DNA from: Nitzschia sp. DOCU1
Lineage: Eukaryota > Bacillariophyta > Bacillariophyceae > Bacillariales > Bacillariaceae
NCBI GenBank assembly: GCA_951394045.1
Contig: OX595986.1
Coordinates: forward strand, 1,736,001-1,800,000
DNA length: 64,000 nt
Direction: 5' to 3'
Shown: positions 1 through 10,188 of the stretch, piece by piece
Layout: the number at the start of each line of letters is the position of its first letter
How positions within the stretch are numbered: position 1 is the stretch's first letter
The notes under the pieces: generated by a model
Database searches by the model: none
Told to the model about the DNA's origin: nothing
What the model saw: only the letters and a program-made list of their open reading frames with translations
Position numbers and translations under genes: made by a program

Positions 1-1486
1 GTTTCCTCAGCTTTTCGGATGTTTCGAGGGACGCCCTCATCATAGCATGAAGTTGGTCGATCTTGTCTCGCATAATGGCAACTTCCTTCGCCTTCGCCAA
101 CAGACGCCTTTGCTGGCGCCGACGAAAGAGACCACACATTCGGTTCTCCCTACTTTCGTCATCGTCCGCTTCGGCAAACAGCTTGTTTGGACTCCGAATC
201 ACTTCTGAGAATGATCGATGTCGTCGATGAGGCGAGTTTGTTGACATCGAGCTCATAGATACAGTCTTGTTTGGTGACGGCGTCTGGGGATTTTCCCGAA
301 AAAAGTTGCTTGAATGCTTAGCCCCGAAAAAGGGAAAGGCGTCGGCAACCGTCGGGCTGTCTCTTGCGCGGTGCATGAATCTAGCTGGCGTCGTAGGATC
401 ACTTGCTGAGGCCATCCTTTGAATGGGCGGGCTGCGGCTCTTCAGAGGCGGCTGCTCCGTGAACCCCCGATTGAGTCTGCCTGATTCGCTGGCACTGTCC
501 AATGGGGAAGAAGGTGGGATCGGTGGGATTGCAGAGTCTGGCCGCGACGACAATGGCCGCAAAATAGCCTGATCCCGCAGCGCATCAACTTTTGCAACCT
601 CCTCACGCCCTTCTTGGAAAGCCTCCAAAAGACTGGAAGACCCGGCAACAGCGGAAATATCAAACATACGATCCACACAAGTCTTCAGATCATCCCGGAG
701 CTTTGATGCATCCGCCTTGAAAAGATCCCTTTCAAGTTCTAAACAGGAGACTCTCTCCTCTTTCTCTTCGAGTTGCTGTCTCAAATCCTCAGCCTCTGCA
801 GATCGTTCACGCAGTGCCCTTGTAGCAACTTCTAGCTCCGTTTCCACTGTCTTCAACTGATCCAAGGCCATGACAATATCCATTTGCGAAGCCTCTTTCC
901 TAATCTCATTGATGGCGGCTTGGATTTCACTATCCGTTCCTTCCATGTACAAATTGATCGAATCAATATCATCGCTTTCTTCAAAGTCCAGCATTCGTTC
1001 AAATCCATGCAAGGAAGATTGATCAAACACGTTCGCGGCAATGACCGATGTTGGGGAAATCTCACGCAGATTTTCCACGTACGATCGTTGCAACGTTTCT
1101 GTAACTTCATCCAGGGTCTCTTCAAAGGATTTACACCCAGTCACACAAGACGCAGAACTATGGACGGAAGAATCTTCAATCAGGCCATCGCGTTGGTTCG
1201 ATGATATGGTATCCGAAGATGCCACGGAATCCTTGTGCTGCCCGTAGCCAGTCGGCTCGGGTTGCTGCTCCATCAGAGCCAATATCTGGCTCTGTTCCAC
1301 GAAGAAGTCACCGAGCGAAGTGATGTTGTTCAAACGTCCTTGCAATTCTGCGTGCTCATTAGAAGCATGAACTTCACATTCTGGCTCCGACACCACACTA
1401 TCGGAGCCGCCTAATTGAACCCTTGTGCTGAGTTGTTCGTCCATTTTGCAAAGTATCCCAGGAGTGGCTTCGTCCATCATGTCCAT
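1..1486 (-). CDS. Coiled-coil protein, C-terminal part beyond window edge
   Basis: The minus-strand frame is open from an ATG at 1486 to the left edge, about 495 codons without a stop, so the C-terminus lies outside the window. An in-frame TAG a few codons upstream supports this start. The first ~190 residues are acidic and low in complexity. Residues ~200-275 are Glu/Leu/Lys-rich with heptad spacing (for example DLRQQLEEKEERVSCLELER), a likely coiled coil. Residues ~300-440 are Pro/Ser-rich and probably disordered. A second basic helical stretch (FRRRQQRRLLAKAKE) runs from ~455 to the edge. No catalytic motif is visible and I do not recognise the family. A scaffold or cytoskeletal role would be a guess. 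Confidence 0.7.
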   Translation of the reverse strand, partial: MDMMDEATPGILCKMDEQLSTRVQLGGSDSVVSEPECEVHASNEHAELQGRLNNITSLGDFFVEQSQILALMEQQPEPTGYGQHKDSVASSDTISSNQRDGLIEDSSVHSSASCVTGCKSFEETLDEVTETLQRSYVENLREISPTSVIAANVFDQSSLHGFERMLDFEESDDIDSINLYMEGTDSEIQAAINEIRKEASQMDIVMALDQLKTVETELEVATRALRERSAEAEDLRQQLEEKEERVSCLELERDLFKADASKLRDDLKTCVDRMFDISAVAGSSSLLEAFQEGREEVAKVDALRDQAILRPLSSRPDSAIPPIPPSSPLDSASESGRLNRGFTEQPPLKSRSPPIQRMASASDPTTPARFMHRARDSPTVADAFPFFGAKHSSNFFRENPQTPSPNKTVSMSSMSTNSPHRRHRSFSEVIRSPNKLFAEADDDESRENRMCGLFRRRQQRRLLAKAKEVAIMRDKIDQLHAMMRASLETSEKLRK

Positions 1487-2429
1487 GGTTTTATCTATCT
1501 ATTGTGACGGAGTGCCAGAACTCCCACCATGTGACGAGAAAACAACCCCCACAATGTTCACGGCGAGTGAAATGGAGTCTCGTGGGACTGCCACTTCTCC
1601 ATTGGTCGTGGAAGGGAGCGCCCGTTGCACCACTGTTACGCCAAATCCCATCGAAAAACCCCTCACCGTGGAATTTTCCTGGAACCATGTGGAAAACGAA
1701 GACGAAACTTTGGACATTGCGAAGCAGTAGCATAAACTGTGTACTGCCGTGGGCAAGTGTCAACGTTCGAATCTGGATCGATCAAGACAGCCAGGCGCCG
1801 GCGGAAGGATCGTTGCAATCGTTGGTGCCGTTTCATGTGACAAACACACTGACAGCAAAATATCAAAATACCCCAGCGCTCCTGCGTGTAGTAGTCTCAT
1901 CTTTCCATTCATTTCGTTCCACCAATCTACTACCTAGCGACCCAGCGCCGAAAGGGAGGATAGTCGAACCCTTTCACTAACCATATCTTCTCTGTATTGT
2001 TGTTGATGGTGCCTTGCTTCTCGGTTTCCTATGTTCGGTGGGTCCTCGCTGCTTGAAGTCGAGTTGGTCAAAGATGCGCGCTCCGTGCTTGTTGGCAGCA
2101 TGTTTTGTAGCGCTCGACGAAGTTAAAATTCTTCGGCACCCTTTCGAGTCCGAAGCTTGGCCTTCCACCTCCTGGCACTAGCTACAGTAACTTTCTTTGA
2201 AGGTACCACATGGTACACATCGCGTAGCTACAACCTAGTGTAAGAAGTGAGTACAAGCAGAGGCCAACAATTGTTTGGTGACGGTTTCTGGTCCTATCGT
2301 TTTGACCAAATCCTCGTTCCCTAGTTCAGTCCCGGCCAGTCGAATCACGACTCCCATCACCATTAAGCATCTGCTCCTCAGAGCTGGTCCAATGGCTTCT
2401 CATAATTTCGTTGCGTCTCCTTTCTCACC
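1487..2429. other. Divergent intergenic region
   Basis: This 943-bp stretch separates two divergently transcribed genes and must hold both promoters. Short open frames here show no recognisable protein signature. A small inverted repeat, GTACC-ACAT-GGTAC, lies at 2203-2216. Nothing else stands out. Confidence 0.5.
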
Positions 2430-4427
2430 ATGTCTGACAGTGGTGACTATAGCGAGATATTCGAGGATTTTTTTCCTCTGGATCACCGACATGGTGCCTT
2501 ACGCTGCCAAGAAGCTCTCGAGGGGACGAACGCCTCCGTTGCCGACCCTTTGGATCGACTCGATTCCTCGTGGTATATTTCCAAGGCAGACGAGAAACTG
2601 AAACGTTTGGTCAAAACGTATGGGATCGAAAAAATCCGACGAGTTTGTCAAATGGCAGTAGAAAATGGGAAGTTCAAGGCATCACAAGTGCTTCCCAGCG
2701 CTCCCAGGCAATATGAGCCTCGGCGCTTTCCAGAGGATCACAGCATCACTCTGCGTCCTCCCATTCACGAGTACGCGAAGGCCAAGGTGATGTGGGAATT
2801 TAAACTTCTGCGAGAGCTAAACTTATGTGGGGCTCCGGGTGGAGTAAAGTTATTTGGGTCACTCGATAAGTTACCATTGTCGGATTTAATCGAGACGATT
2901 CGACACTACAATCAACTTCGAGTGGATCGGATGGATGAAAGCAAAAAGTATGAACATCGATGGGGAACTCTCACCATCAAAGAATCGATCCAAGACAGTG
3001 AAGCGTCGAGAGCCTTTATGCTGGAGCCTGCGTTGTGTCTCTTTCGTGGAATCGCGTTTGAGTTCTATTCGCCTTATTTCGAGAGGTATTTCGCGTATTT
3101 CCCGAACGGAGCAGCTGAAATTAGCCTCGATCCTGCCCAAAAAGACCTCCTGGAAGCTCTACAGGTTTGGTTTTTGCAAAGGGATATGAACTCCCTGTTG
3201 TTCGCAAATTGTCGCTTGACGAATCAAAGCATGCGGGTTGTTCGGAACTTGATGAACTCTTTGTGCTTGAACAAACTTTCGTTATCGGGTGTGTTCTTCG
3301 AAGATCCTGCTCGATCATCACATGTTATTACCAAGGCCATGCAATTTCAGGCTCGTGCAACGGAGGTGGGGTCGCCTGTTTTCCTCGAGAAACTGTATTT
3401 ATCAATGTTGAGAAAGAATCAATGCAACTGGACTCCAGCTGATGTTACTCGCATAGTTAGTGCTTTGGTCGGGAATGCACATTTGAAAGAACTCGGGATG
3501 TGTTTCCAAAATTCACGAGACTGCATTCCAACGCTCCAAGTCCTGGCCCGAGATCTCTTGCCTCATACCAGTTGCCATCTCAAATCGATTCATATAACCA
3601 TCTACTCTCGTCTGGAAGCAATGGTGGAGGACGAGGATGAGATTCCCCATCGTCCTTTTTCAATCGCTTGCGACGAAATCTGGTTGGCCTTGTTTAAAAA
3701 TACAAGTCTGCGGACCGTCGAAATCGTCTATCCACTGGGAACGGTTATGCACTTTAAAGATCAGCTTCTCCTATTCATTTTCGCGTTCTCGCCCAAGAAC
3801 ACGATTCTTTCATTCAAGGTCCGATGGCATTTTTGGAATTACCCTTCACCGCAGTCTGTGGCTCAGTTCTTATTGGCAGGATTTAGGTCACAAATGGACG
3901 TCGACGAGGGATCTACTTGCGGCGAACCAGATCAAAACGAAGCCATCTATCATCAATGCATCATTCGCGGGTTTCACATGCAGAGTCGCGAAAAAGCTTA
4001 CTTGTCTTCCAAGGATCTTGGCGCGTTGCTGTTTGTGGTGAAAACCCGATTGCCCTATCTCTACAACGTCGGGCTCTTCACAGACAGGAGCAGATATCTC
4101 TCCCGCGACAACATTTTACATCCCGAGGACCGAAAATCTCCTGCTGTTGTTCAGCAATTGGACGAGATCGCCCTATGGCTAGAGCGGAATCAAGTGGGAC
4201 GAGCACTTTTGCATTGGTCTGTGGTTGAAAGAGTACCCTTGGGTTTATGGCCGGTGGTTTTGGCCAAGGCTGCAAATAGCCAGAGCATTCTCAGTACGCC
4301 CAGAGGTCGTCGACCGCCTTTGGATGGCCTTTATTACATGGTACAAGGTCTTTTGCTGGGTGGTCCTCTTGCAAGTGAAGTCGATTCCAGTGGACGAATG
4401 GAACGATGCCCTGCCAAAGCCAAGTAA
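2430..4427 (+). CDS. Leucine-rich-repeat-like protein, unknown function
   Basis: Single-exon frame of 665 residues starting at the first ATG (MSDSGDYSEIF). The middle and C-terminal part contains loosely spaced leucine-rich segments such as LNKLSLSGVFF, LEKLYLSML and AHLKELGMCF at residues ~280-360, with similar but weaker blocks later (TSLRTVEIVYPL). This fits a degenerate RNI/LRR-type solenoid, a fold widely used for protein binding in diatoms. There is no signal peptide or membrane segment, so a cytosolic or nuclear location is likely. The stop is 100 bp from the convergent ankyrin gene. The LRR assignment is an inference from spacing; no specific family was recognised. Confidence 0.75.
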   Translation: MSDSGDYSEIFEDFFPLDHRHGALRCQEALEGTNASVADPLDRLDSSWYISKADEKLKRLVKTYGIEKIRRVCQMAVENGKFKASQVLPSAPRQYEPRRFPEDHSITLRPPIHEYAKAKVMWEFKLLRELNLCGAPGGVKLFGSLDKLPLSDLIETIRHYNQLRVDRMDESKKYEHRWGTLTIKESIQDSEASRAFMLEPALCLFRGIAFEFYSPYFERYFAYFPNGAAEISLDPAQKDLLEALQVWFLQRDMNSLLFANCRLTNQSMRVVRNLMNSLCLNKLSLSGVFFEDPARSSHVITKAMQFQARATEVGSPVFLEKLYLSMLRKNQCNWTPADVTRIVSALVGNAHLKELGMCFQNSRDCIPTLQVLARDLLPHTSCHLKSIHITIYSRLEAMVEDEDEIPHRPFSIACDEIWLALFKNTSLRTVEIVYPLGTVMHFKDQLLLFIFAFSPKNTILSFKVRWHFWNYPSPQSVAQFLLAGFRSQMDVDEGSTCGEPDQNEAIYHQCIIRGFHMQSREKAYLSSKDLGALLFVVKTRLPYLYNVGLFTDRSRYLSRDNILHPEDRKSPAVVQQLDEIALWLERNQVGRALLHWSVVERVPLGLWPVVLAKAANSQSILSTPRGRRPPLDGLYYMVQGLLLGGPLASEVDSSGRMERCPAKAK

Positions 4428-4527
4428 CTTAACGGTGTTACTACTTGACGCCGTTGTCATGTATCGAGGACAAACGACGGACACTAGCGTAGACTGGAAC
4501 CATGGTAAAAGTAGCCCATTGGTGTTC

Positions 4528-6141
4528 TTAGTATTGCTCGAGTCCCAATTCTTGTGCCAGATCAATAGAGATGTTTTCGTCGTCTTTTGCCTCATCCCAG
4601 TAATCATCCTGAAACAGCTTTAGGACTTGTTTTCGCCTTTCATCACCACCTGTCCAGAGATAAAAGTCTTCCGCCAAAGCAGCTGCAATCTGATCGTCAT
4701 CGTCACGATCTGCTGCTTGTTCTCGTAACCACTGTATGACATCTACTCGCCCAAACGCCACCGCGTGTGAAAGAGGAGTGTTGCCTGCATGGTTGGGCAC
4801 AAAAAAGTCCACGCCCACCACATCCGTAAGATATTTGCAAACTTGTAGATTCCCACCGCTGGCTGCCCAGTGCGCCACAGTACATCCGTTTCGATTCGCA
4901 ACGTTGTGGTCTGCTCGAGTACGAACTAGCATCTTGACAGTTTCCAATGTTCCCGACCAGCTAGCCCACATCAAGGGCGAATTGCCGTCTTTGGTAAGAG
5001 TGTTAACCAGCTTTTTGGTGGTAATATTGAGGTGTTTGGACTGCGGCGAGTCGCACATGGACAGTAGATACTGACATATATCGGGATGTCCACCAATACC
5101 AAATTCTTTGGAATTGGCACCTGCAGCCGCCCAATGCAAGGGTGTCGCTCCGTCTCGTTCCGTGACCTCCAAGATACCATTTGGAAAGTGTGGCAACAGA
5201 ACCTCGAGAGCATCCAGATTCCCCGTTCCCGACGCCCAGTGAAGCAAGCTACTCCCTCGATTATCACGTTCCAAAGGATTCGCTCCATGCTGGAGACCCA
5301 ACGCTATCAGTTCTGCCGAAGTAATGTTGACGTGTTCGAGGGGCCACGTGTTGTTGGATTGGCAAATTTCGTTGCGCGCCGCGGCCAAGATCCCTCTACC
5401 AAACATGGTATCAAAGGCCTCAATCTGCTTGGCCGTAAATTGTTCTTTGAACGAAGAAGAGCCATGTGATTTTTGCCATTGATTACAAAGAGCACAAAAT
5501 CGTTTGGTCGTTCGACACGAAATCAAAAAATCGTGCCACATTTGAGGGTTGTCCTGTACCAGCATTCTGCCATGCGGAAGACCATGGTACACTAAAAAGG
5601 CATGCCGGGGTGCAATGATTCGTTCCAGCCTTGCTCCAAAGTATTGCGGCGGAATTCGTTTCATCATTTCCGGGGTGCTGGGCAATTGCATGGTTTCCTG
5701 CAAAAATCGCAGTTTGGGATGCACATGTCGAGTGACGTTCAAATCTAACAGTGGCGGAAATGTGGCATTCATTTGGTAGATTTCATCTTCTTGGTAATAT
5801 TGTCGAAGATAGTCAAAGCACGTGACATTGTTGAATTGTGTCGAACCGTCGCGATACAAGTAGCGAAACCCGTGATTCAGTCGCCTGGCCGTTCGAGGTC
5901 CATTGGTGCGTTGCTCATGGGGGCGATTGTCAGCTACTTCGGCGGCGGGTTGCTCGAGCGTTAAGGAGACTTGTCGCTTCAAACTGGGTCGTAGAGAAGC
6001 ATACCTCCAAACAACAAAGGCGAGACTGGGCGACGGAATCCAGAAAAGTAACAACAGAACGCAAATCAGGTCGCGATGCCCTGCGGAAAGTGCCGACTCT
6101 GACCGCCGTTTCAGGGATGGTTTAGAAGTCTCAGTGCGCAT
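4528..6141 (-). CDS. Ankyrin-repeat protein with N-terminal membrane anchor
   Basis: 537 residues from the first ATG (MRTETSKPSLKRRSES); the longer open frame upstream begins only with GTG. A basic N-terminus is followed by one hydrophobic segment at ~25-45 (LICVLLLLFWIPSPSLAFVV), giving either a signal anchor or a cleaved signal. The next ~250 residues are unassigned but have N-glycosylation sequons (NNVT, NATF, NVTR) and a CALC cysteine pair. Five ankyrin repeats follow, with signatures SSLLHWASGTGNLDALEVLL, ATPLHWAAAGA, NSPLMWASWSGTLETVKML, CTVAHWAASGGNLQVCKYL and NTPLSHAVAFGRVDVIQWL. The tail is acidic. Ankyrin repeats bind proteins; the partner is unknown. Secretory or organellar-membrane targeting is inferred from the hydrophobic segment. 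Confidence 0.85.
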   Translation of the reverse strand: MRTETSKPSLKRRSESALSAGHRDLICVLLLLFWIPSPSLAFVVWRYASLRPSLKRQVSLTLEQPAAEVADNRPHEQRTNGPRTARRLNHGFRYLYRDGSTQFNNVTCFDYLRQYYQEDEIYQMNATFPPLLDLNVTRHVHPKLRFLQETMQLPSTPEMMKRIPPQYFGARLERIIAPRHAFLVYHGLPHGRMLVQDNPQMWHDFLISCRTTKRFCALCNQWQKSHGSSSFKEQFTAKQIEAFDTMFGRGILAAARNEICQSNNTWPLEHVNITSAELIALGLQHGANPLERDNRGSSLLHWASGTGNLDALEVLLPHFPNGILEVTERDGATPLHWAAAGANSKEFGIGGHPDICQYLLSMCDSPQSKHLNITTKKLVNTLTKDGNSPLMWASWSGTLETVKMLVRTRADHNVANRNGCTVAHWAASGGNLQVCKYLTDVVGVDFFVPNHAGNTPLSHAVAFGRVDVIQWLREQAADRDDDDQIAAALAEDFYLWTGGDERRKQVLKLFQDDYWDEAKDDENISIDLAQELGLEQY

Positions 6142-6557
6142 TCTTTTTTCAAATCCGGTTTCTCTCCTTCTGCAATCTCTTGCCACTTGCCATCTCTGGC
6201 CTCTTGTGATGATGGTCCTTTAGTATCAATGGGCAATCCCCGTCGACAGAATAATAAGATCCAATGGATGTCCAACAACGAAATCAATGGATGGGTGATG
6301 TCATGATGTGATGCGATGAAGTGAGTGCTGAGTGCGGCGCGCGCGTAGAATGAGGGTGACAACGAATGACGTCATCATGGCGACAATCGGATTAGTCGAT
6401 CTTACCTCATAGTAGTCAAGAATACTACTATTAAAGCAGAATAGTTGGACCAGTACGATAGTGATTTCAACTACTTTGAGGACGAGGAGGAAGAGCTAGA
6501 AGAGGCAGAAGGTGTAGTTTAAAATGATTTCTATGAAAGATTCGCCATATTACAATC
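6142..6557. other. Intergenic region upstream of the ankyrin gene
   Basis: 416 bp between two minus-strand genes, containing the promoter of the ankyrin gene. It holds a perfect TGACGTCA palindrome (listed separately) and a short alternating GC run near 6338-6350. No coding signal seen. Confidence 0.5.
6367..6374. promoter_or_regulatory. CRE-like TGACGTCA palindrome
   Basis: A perfect 8-bp cAMP-response-element palindrome lies about 226 bp upstream of the ankyrin gene ATG. In the diatom Phaeodactylum, TGACGT/ACGTCA elements act as CO2/cAMP-responsive sites bound by bZIP factors. The same 8-mer also occurs by chance inside coding DNA near 31531, so function here is only a possibility. Confidence 0.3.
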
Positions 6558-7140
6558 TTATTCTTCACTACTATCTGTATAATATCCATCTGCACAAGCC
6601 TCTACTGTATCATCGCCAACTTTGTGATAATCAATCAGCATTGTCATGCAGAGTCCTTGGTTTGTTGTTGCTTTTTCTCGTTTTCTGATGCAATGGGATT
6701 CATCCAAAATATCCATGACTTGCACCAGTCGCCCTTCCAGCCTCTCATGATGGGAGTTGTACTCTTCAGGCAGATATCCGACTCTGCAATGATCAATGCC
6801 GTTTGTGACCCAAAAAGCACCAATAACGAAGGCATGGGTTCCATCTGAAATAAGTAGAAACGGTGGTCAGTTGAATAAAAATAGGGAACAAAACGCCAAA
6901 CACCAAATTGTGCTTACCTCGTTCAATTACACATCTTTTCAAGCGCAAAACAGTGTCAAGGTTGAGCACTATTCCACAGAAAGGATGCATGTGGCAGGAG
7001 CAGCCAAAAGCACCACTTCTGATGCCTTTTATGGCAATGGTAACACCAGTGGGCTCATCCATGTTTTGTAATGATTTTGAGCTCCCGCCGACGATTTTTG
7101 TGTCCACGGAATCCTGGACTTGGGTAGGGACTCGACTCAT
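6558..7140 (-). CDS. Small two-exon protein of unknown function
   Basis: Exon 1 is 7140-6918 and exon 2 is 6844-6558, with a 73-bp intron (6845-6917) that has a GTAAGC donor and a TTTCAG acceptor. The join reads CVIERD-GTHAFVIGAFW and gives 169 residues (MSRVPTQVQDS to GYYTDSSEE). The start is the only ATG after an in-frame upstream TGA. The centre is a compact beta-rich-looking domain ending in VGYLPEEYNSHHERLEGRL, reminiscent of small single-domain families with a VGFLP/VGYLP turn, but I cannot name it. His/Cys residues cluster at CSCHMHPFCG, which could bind metal (inference). No signal peptide. The good codon flow through the splice argues for a real gene. Confidence 0.65.
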
Positions 7141-7407
7141 TTTCCTCGCATGATACGTGCGCGTTGTCGGGCGGTCATTGGGTCACCGATCGATTACATC
7201 ATACGGCAGGGGTGGGGTGGTGGTGGTGGGGTACGAAACTATACTGCACTACTGAAAGCAATTATAGCTACTGCTGGAGGTGGTGCTATGATCTTTGTCA
7301 TTGCTGTACAACGGGCGTCCGGCTAGAACTCCAAAGCACCAGTCCTTGGAAAGAGTTTGGAACATGCAGTACATTCGGCAATCACTGTCGCATGTAGCAC
7401 CCCATAA

Positions 7408-9759
7408 TTACTTCTTATCGTTGTCTATCGAACTCCGCAGGTTTGGATGGCTTGCATCTTCCGCAGCACGGACCCTTGAGGACGCAACGCCGCTACTGTT
7501 TTCCTCTTCTCTAGGAACTACGACGCCTCGCATTTGCCACAGAGCCATTTCGCCAGTGTGCGGCAAGGTGCTGTTGTTGCGCTTGATACTTAACAACGTA
7601 GTGTTGAGTGGCAACAGTACTGGTTCGGGGAGCCCATCCGCCACGTTTCCCCACAGACATGGCGGTAGCGCCGCAAAACCCTCCTCGTCGAATACATTGT
7701 GTGACTTTCCGTAAATTGGTTCCATACGACACAGCAGCTCCCCCGTGTCCGCATTGTAGAGCTCCATTGATAAACAAGAGGGAGCATGACAGTGAGGGCC
7801 AGCATAAATGAGTTGTATGCCGGCAGTTTTCTCTTCGTCGCGGCTTCCCTCGCCACTACAATAGGACGAATCGATCGTTTTGCAGTCATTGACGAGGTCC
7901 ATCACTTTCCACCGAGAAGAAATGGTGTGGACACACTGCGATGGCGGCGTACCCTCGGCGCATTGCGGAATGTCATACTCTCCCGAAAAGGCTTCCGTCA
8001 CCAAATAGAAGCGGACAAGATTCTTTTGACTTTTGAATTCTTCGAAATAGAATCGAAATTTCAGCCGATACTCAAGCGTTTGATCCGGCCAGGGGACCTC
8101 TTGATCCTGGTCCAGAAGGAAATGATCGTGGCGACAACAACGGAGTCCTCCTTGATAGGTCTGTACCCAGCAAGTGGGGTTTTGCTGATCCAAAAGATCC
8201 GATTGTGGTTGAGGTGCACACTCTTTTCGAAATTTGTTTCCTCCAATGGTACCTTCAATTCCGGCTTGGCACAATTTAATGGGCTGTCCCACCGACAGAA
8301 AAGTGACATGGCTAGCCCCATGCCCGCAGTGCTGAGCAAAGGCCATGCTACAGCCGGTCGCCAAGATAACGTCCATTGCTTGCTGGGAAGGGTCAAATGT
8401 GTAGTGGTCGTCACTATCACCCTGTAATCTGCGAGTCAAATGGATTGTACGTATACCGTCTGCCACTTGGTTTGAAACAATCTCAATACTCGTGCTCAGC
8501 ACGATGCCTGGTCCATGAAATCCAAGCTTGCGTTCTTCCACATGATCGTCATATACAACAATCGTGTAGGGTCCACCACTTGGGCACTCATCGGATTCCA
8601 TATGAATGCACATGCTATCGGTACCAAACCCCACGCCAAACCAAGCATCCGCGGGTCCAGTCAAAGTGATCTGTGCAGCACCATTGGAATCTATCGAATC
8701 CAAGCTCAGCGTCATATTGATAACTCCGATTGCAGTGCCTACAACACGATGGAGATTTTCAGAAGATTCTAATGAGGAGTTTCCCGTATTCCAAGTCACC
8801 GACAAGGCGCCATCACTATCCAGAATAGCACTGCATCCAGTGGGGAGAGAATCATCCTTGACGGTTTGTTTCTTGTACTCAGTGGAGGGAATCACGGCTT
8901 GAGCCGCCAGGAAACACTCGGAAGCATTTTGGATGGGTCCAGCGCAAGGTTTGTCGTTGTCGTCGTCAATCTGATACGTCATATACCACACCTTCGGTAA
9001 ACGATCCGTGCACGGGCATTCCAAGAGTCCATTGTAACCAGCCGATGTGGGAATCTTGGATTCTCGAGGCATGGGTCCAGGAAGGAAGGACGAATTTTTC
9101 ATATTTCGATTCCAAGTATCAATCTGCATGGGGACGACATGGAACAGATCAGGAGACTGAAGGACCTGTGCATACCCCGGTGGATATCCGTGGTAGCTCA
9201 TGCGCATTTCTCCGCCATTTCCTTCCGAGAAAAAGTGCACTTGAGGTAGCTCGTACGGGGCAGTTTCATCGTCCAAAATCTGAGCCATCCATTGAGTGCT
9301 GGCTCCGTGATTCATTCCCAGACGTTCCATGGACTCGTGGACAACGTCGGTTTCCACAATTTTGGCAGACTTTGAGTTGAGAATATAAGCCATGTAGTGG
9401 TGATTGTAGGCCCAAGTGATGGGAACCGAGACTTCGTCGCCGTTTGAACCCACCATCACTTGGTCCACCTCATAACCCGTGATAGCTATAGCTTTGCCAC
9501 CAGCAAATCGTTCAACAATATCAGGAGGAAGAGGAATGTCCCCATGCCCAGTCCAATGAACTTGACTGTACAGTGAGCGGATCGGCTTGGAATAAACATC
9601 AAAGAATTCACGTTCGTCTGAATAATCTGCTTCAAAGGCATCACTGTTGGCGATTCGATAATGTGGGCCGTTCATGTTCTCACTAAGCACTCCATGGTGA
9701 CAAATGGCTGCTACTATCGGCCCCAGGGCTGTAGCGAAAGACGCTGCGTGTGGCTTCAT
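7408..9759 (-). CDS. Nod19-like and DOMON-domain secreted protein
   Basis: From the ATG at 9759 the frame gives 783 residues. The first ~310 residues resemble the stress up-regulated Nod19 family: an NHHYM motif near residue 120 and ECPCTDRLPKVWYMTY near 250, with further conserved blocks later (GGLRCCRHDHFLLD, then LEYRLKFRFYFEEF at ~540-570). A DOMON-type beta-sandwich is embedded at ~320-470 (VTWNTG, DAWFGVGFGTDSMC, MDVILATG); DOMON domains bind haem or sugar. Many cysteines and NxS/T sequons suggest an extracellular or luminal protein. The N-terminus is uncertain. A separate frame from ATG 9877 encodes a strong signal sequence (RGALLLFLLLLTSPFIQ) that could be joined by a ~94-bp intron to the NMNGPHYRIANS segment. 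The Nod19 name rests on motif memory. Confidence 0.75.
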   Translation of the reverse strand: MKPHAASFATALGPIVAAICHHGVLSENMNGPHYRIANSDAFEADYSDEREFFDVYSKPIRSLYSQVHWTGHGDIPLPPDIVERFAGGKAIAITGYEVDQVMVGSNGDEVSVPITWAYNHHYMAYILNSKSAKIVETDVVHESMERLGMNHGASTQWMAQILDDETAPYELPQVHFFSEGNGGEMRMSYHGYPPGYAQVLQSPDLFHVVPMQIDTWNRNMKNSSFLPGPMPRESKIPTSAGYNGLLECPCTDRLPKVWYMTYQIDDDNDKPCAGPIQNASECFLAAQAVIPSTEYKKQTVKDDSLPTGCSAILDSDGALSVTWNTGNSSLESSENLHRVVGTAIGVINMTLSLDSIDSNGAAQITLTGPADAWFGVGFGTDSMCIHMESDECPSGGPYTIVVYDDHVEERKLGFHGPGIVLSTSIEIVSNQVADGIRTIHLTRRLQGDSDDHYTFDPSQQAMDVILATGCSMAFAQHCGHGASHVTFLSVGQPIKLCQAGIEGTIGGNKFRKECAPQPQSDLLDQQNPTCWVQTYQGGLRCCRHDHFLLDQDQEVPWPDQTLEYRLKFRFYFEEFKSQKNLVRFYLVTEAFSGEYDIPQCAEGTPPSQCVHTISSRWKVMDLVNDCKTIDSSYCSGEGSRDEEKTAGIQLIYAGPHCHAPSCLSMELYNADTGELLCRMEPIYGKSHNVFDEEGFAALPPCLWGNVADGLPEPVLLPLNTTLLSIKRNNSTLPHTGEMALWQMRGVVVPREEENSSGVASSRVRAAEDASHPNLRSSIDNDKK

Positions 9760-9877
9760 TGTCAACTGCAACTTGAATGAATGGCGATGTCAATAGCAAA
9801 AGGAACAAGAGCAATGCACCTCGAAAGGGAGGTGCTTCAAATTCTGCGGAATCTGATGTTGTGCCGACAGACGGCAA

Positions 9878-10186
9878 GAATGATCGAATGGGTCGACTTA
9901 TCGGGTACGACAGGCCAGCGACAGGCTTTTGTATCTTTCCGAAAGATCCACCTAACGCATGCGACAGCTACTCGTACGTAGGAATCAGTAGGTTCGATAC
10001 CAAAGGTTGAGGCGGGCGCGTGGCTTCTATATTTTGACACCACCCCGAACTGACGACGCTGGCGGAGATTTCTGCAGAAAGAACACCGCGACGGTTGTGT
10101 TCCCTCGTTTGCTCGATCTTTCCATAGTTTCGGTAATCGATCGAATTGCATAAACACCACATACACTCATCATCATCATCATCATC
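9878..10186. other. Divergent intergenic region
   Basis: 309 bp between the putative upstream start of the Nod19/DOMON gene (minus) and the tiny gene at 10187 (plus). The region ends in a (CAT)7 run that overlaps the downstream start codon. No other signal was recognised. Confidence 0.4.
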
Positions 10187-10188
10187 AT
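10168..10188 (+). repeat. (CAT)7 microsatellite at a start codon
   Basis: Seven perfect CAT units; the AT of the last unit forms the start ATG of the gene at 10187. Slippage here would change 5' UTR length but not the coding frame. Confidence 0.9.

Noticed and set aside
1504..1980. 158-codon plus-strand frame
   Set aside because: Composition is unlike the neighbouring genes and it lies in a divergent promoter region; no family features.
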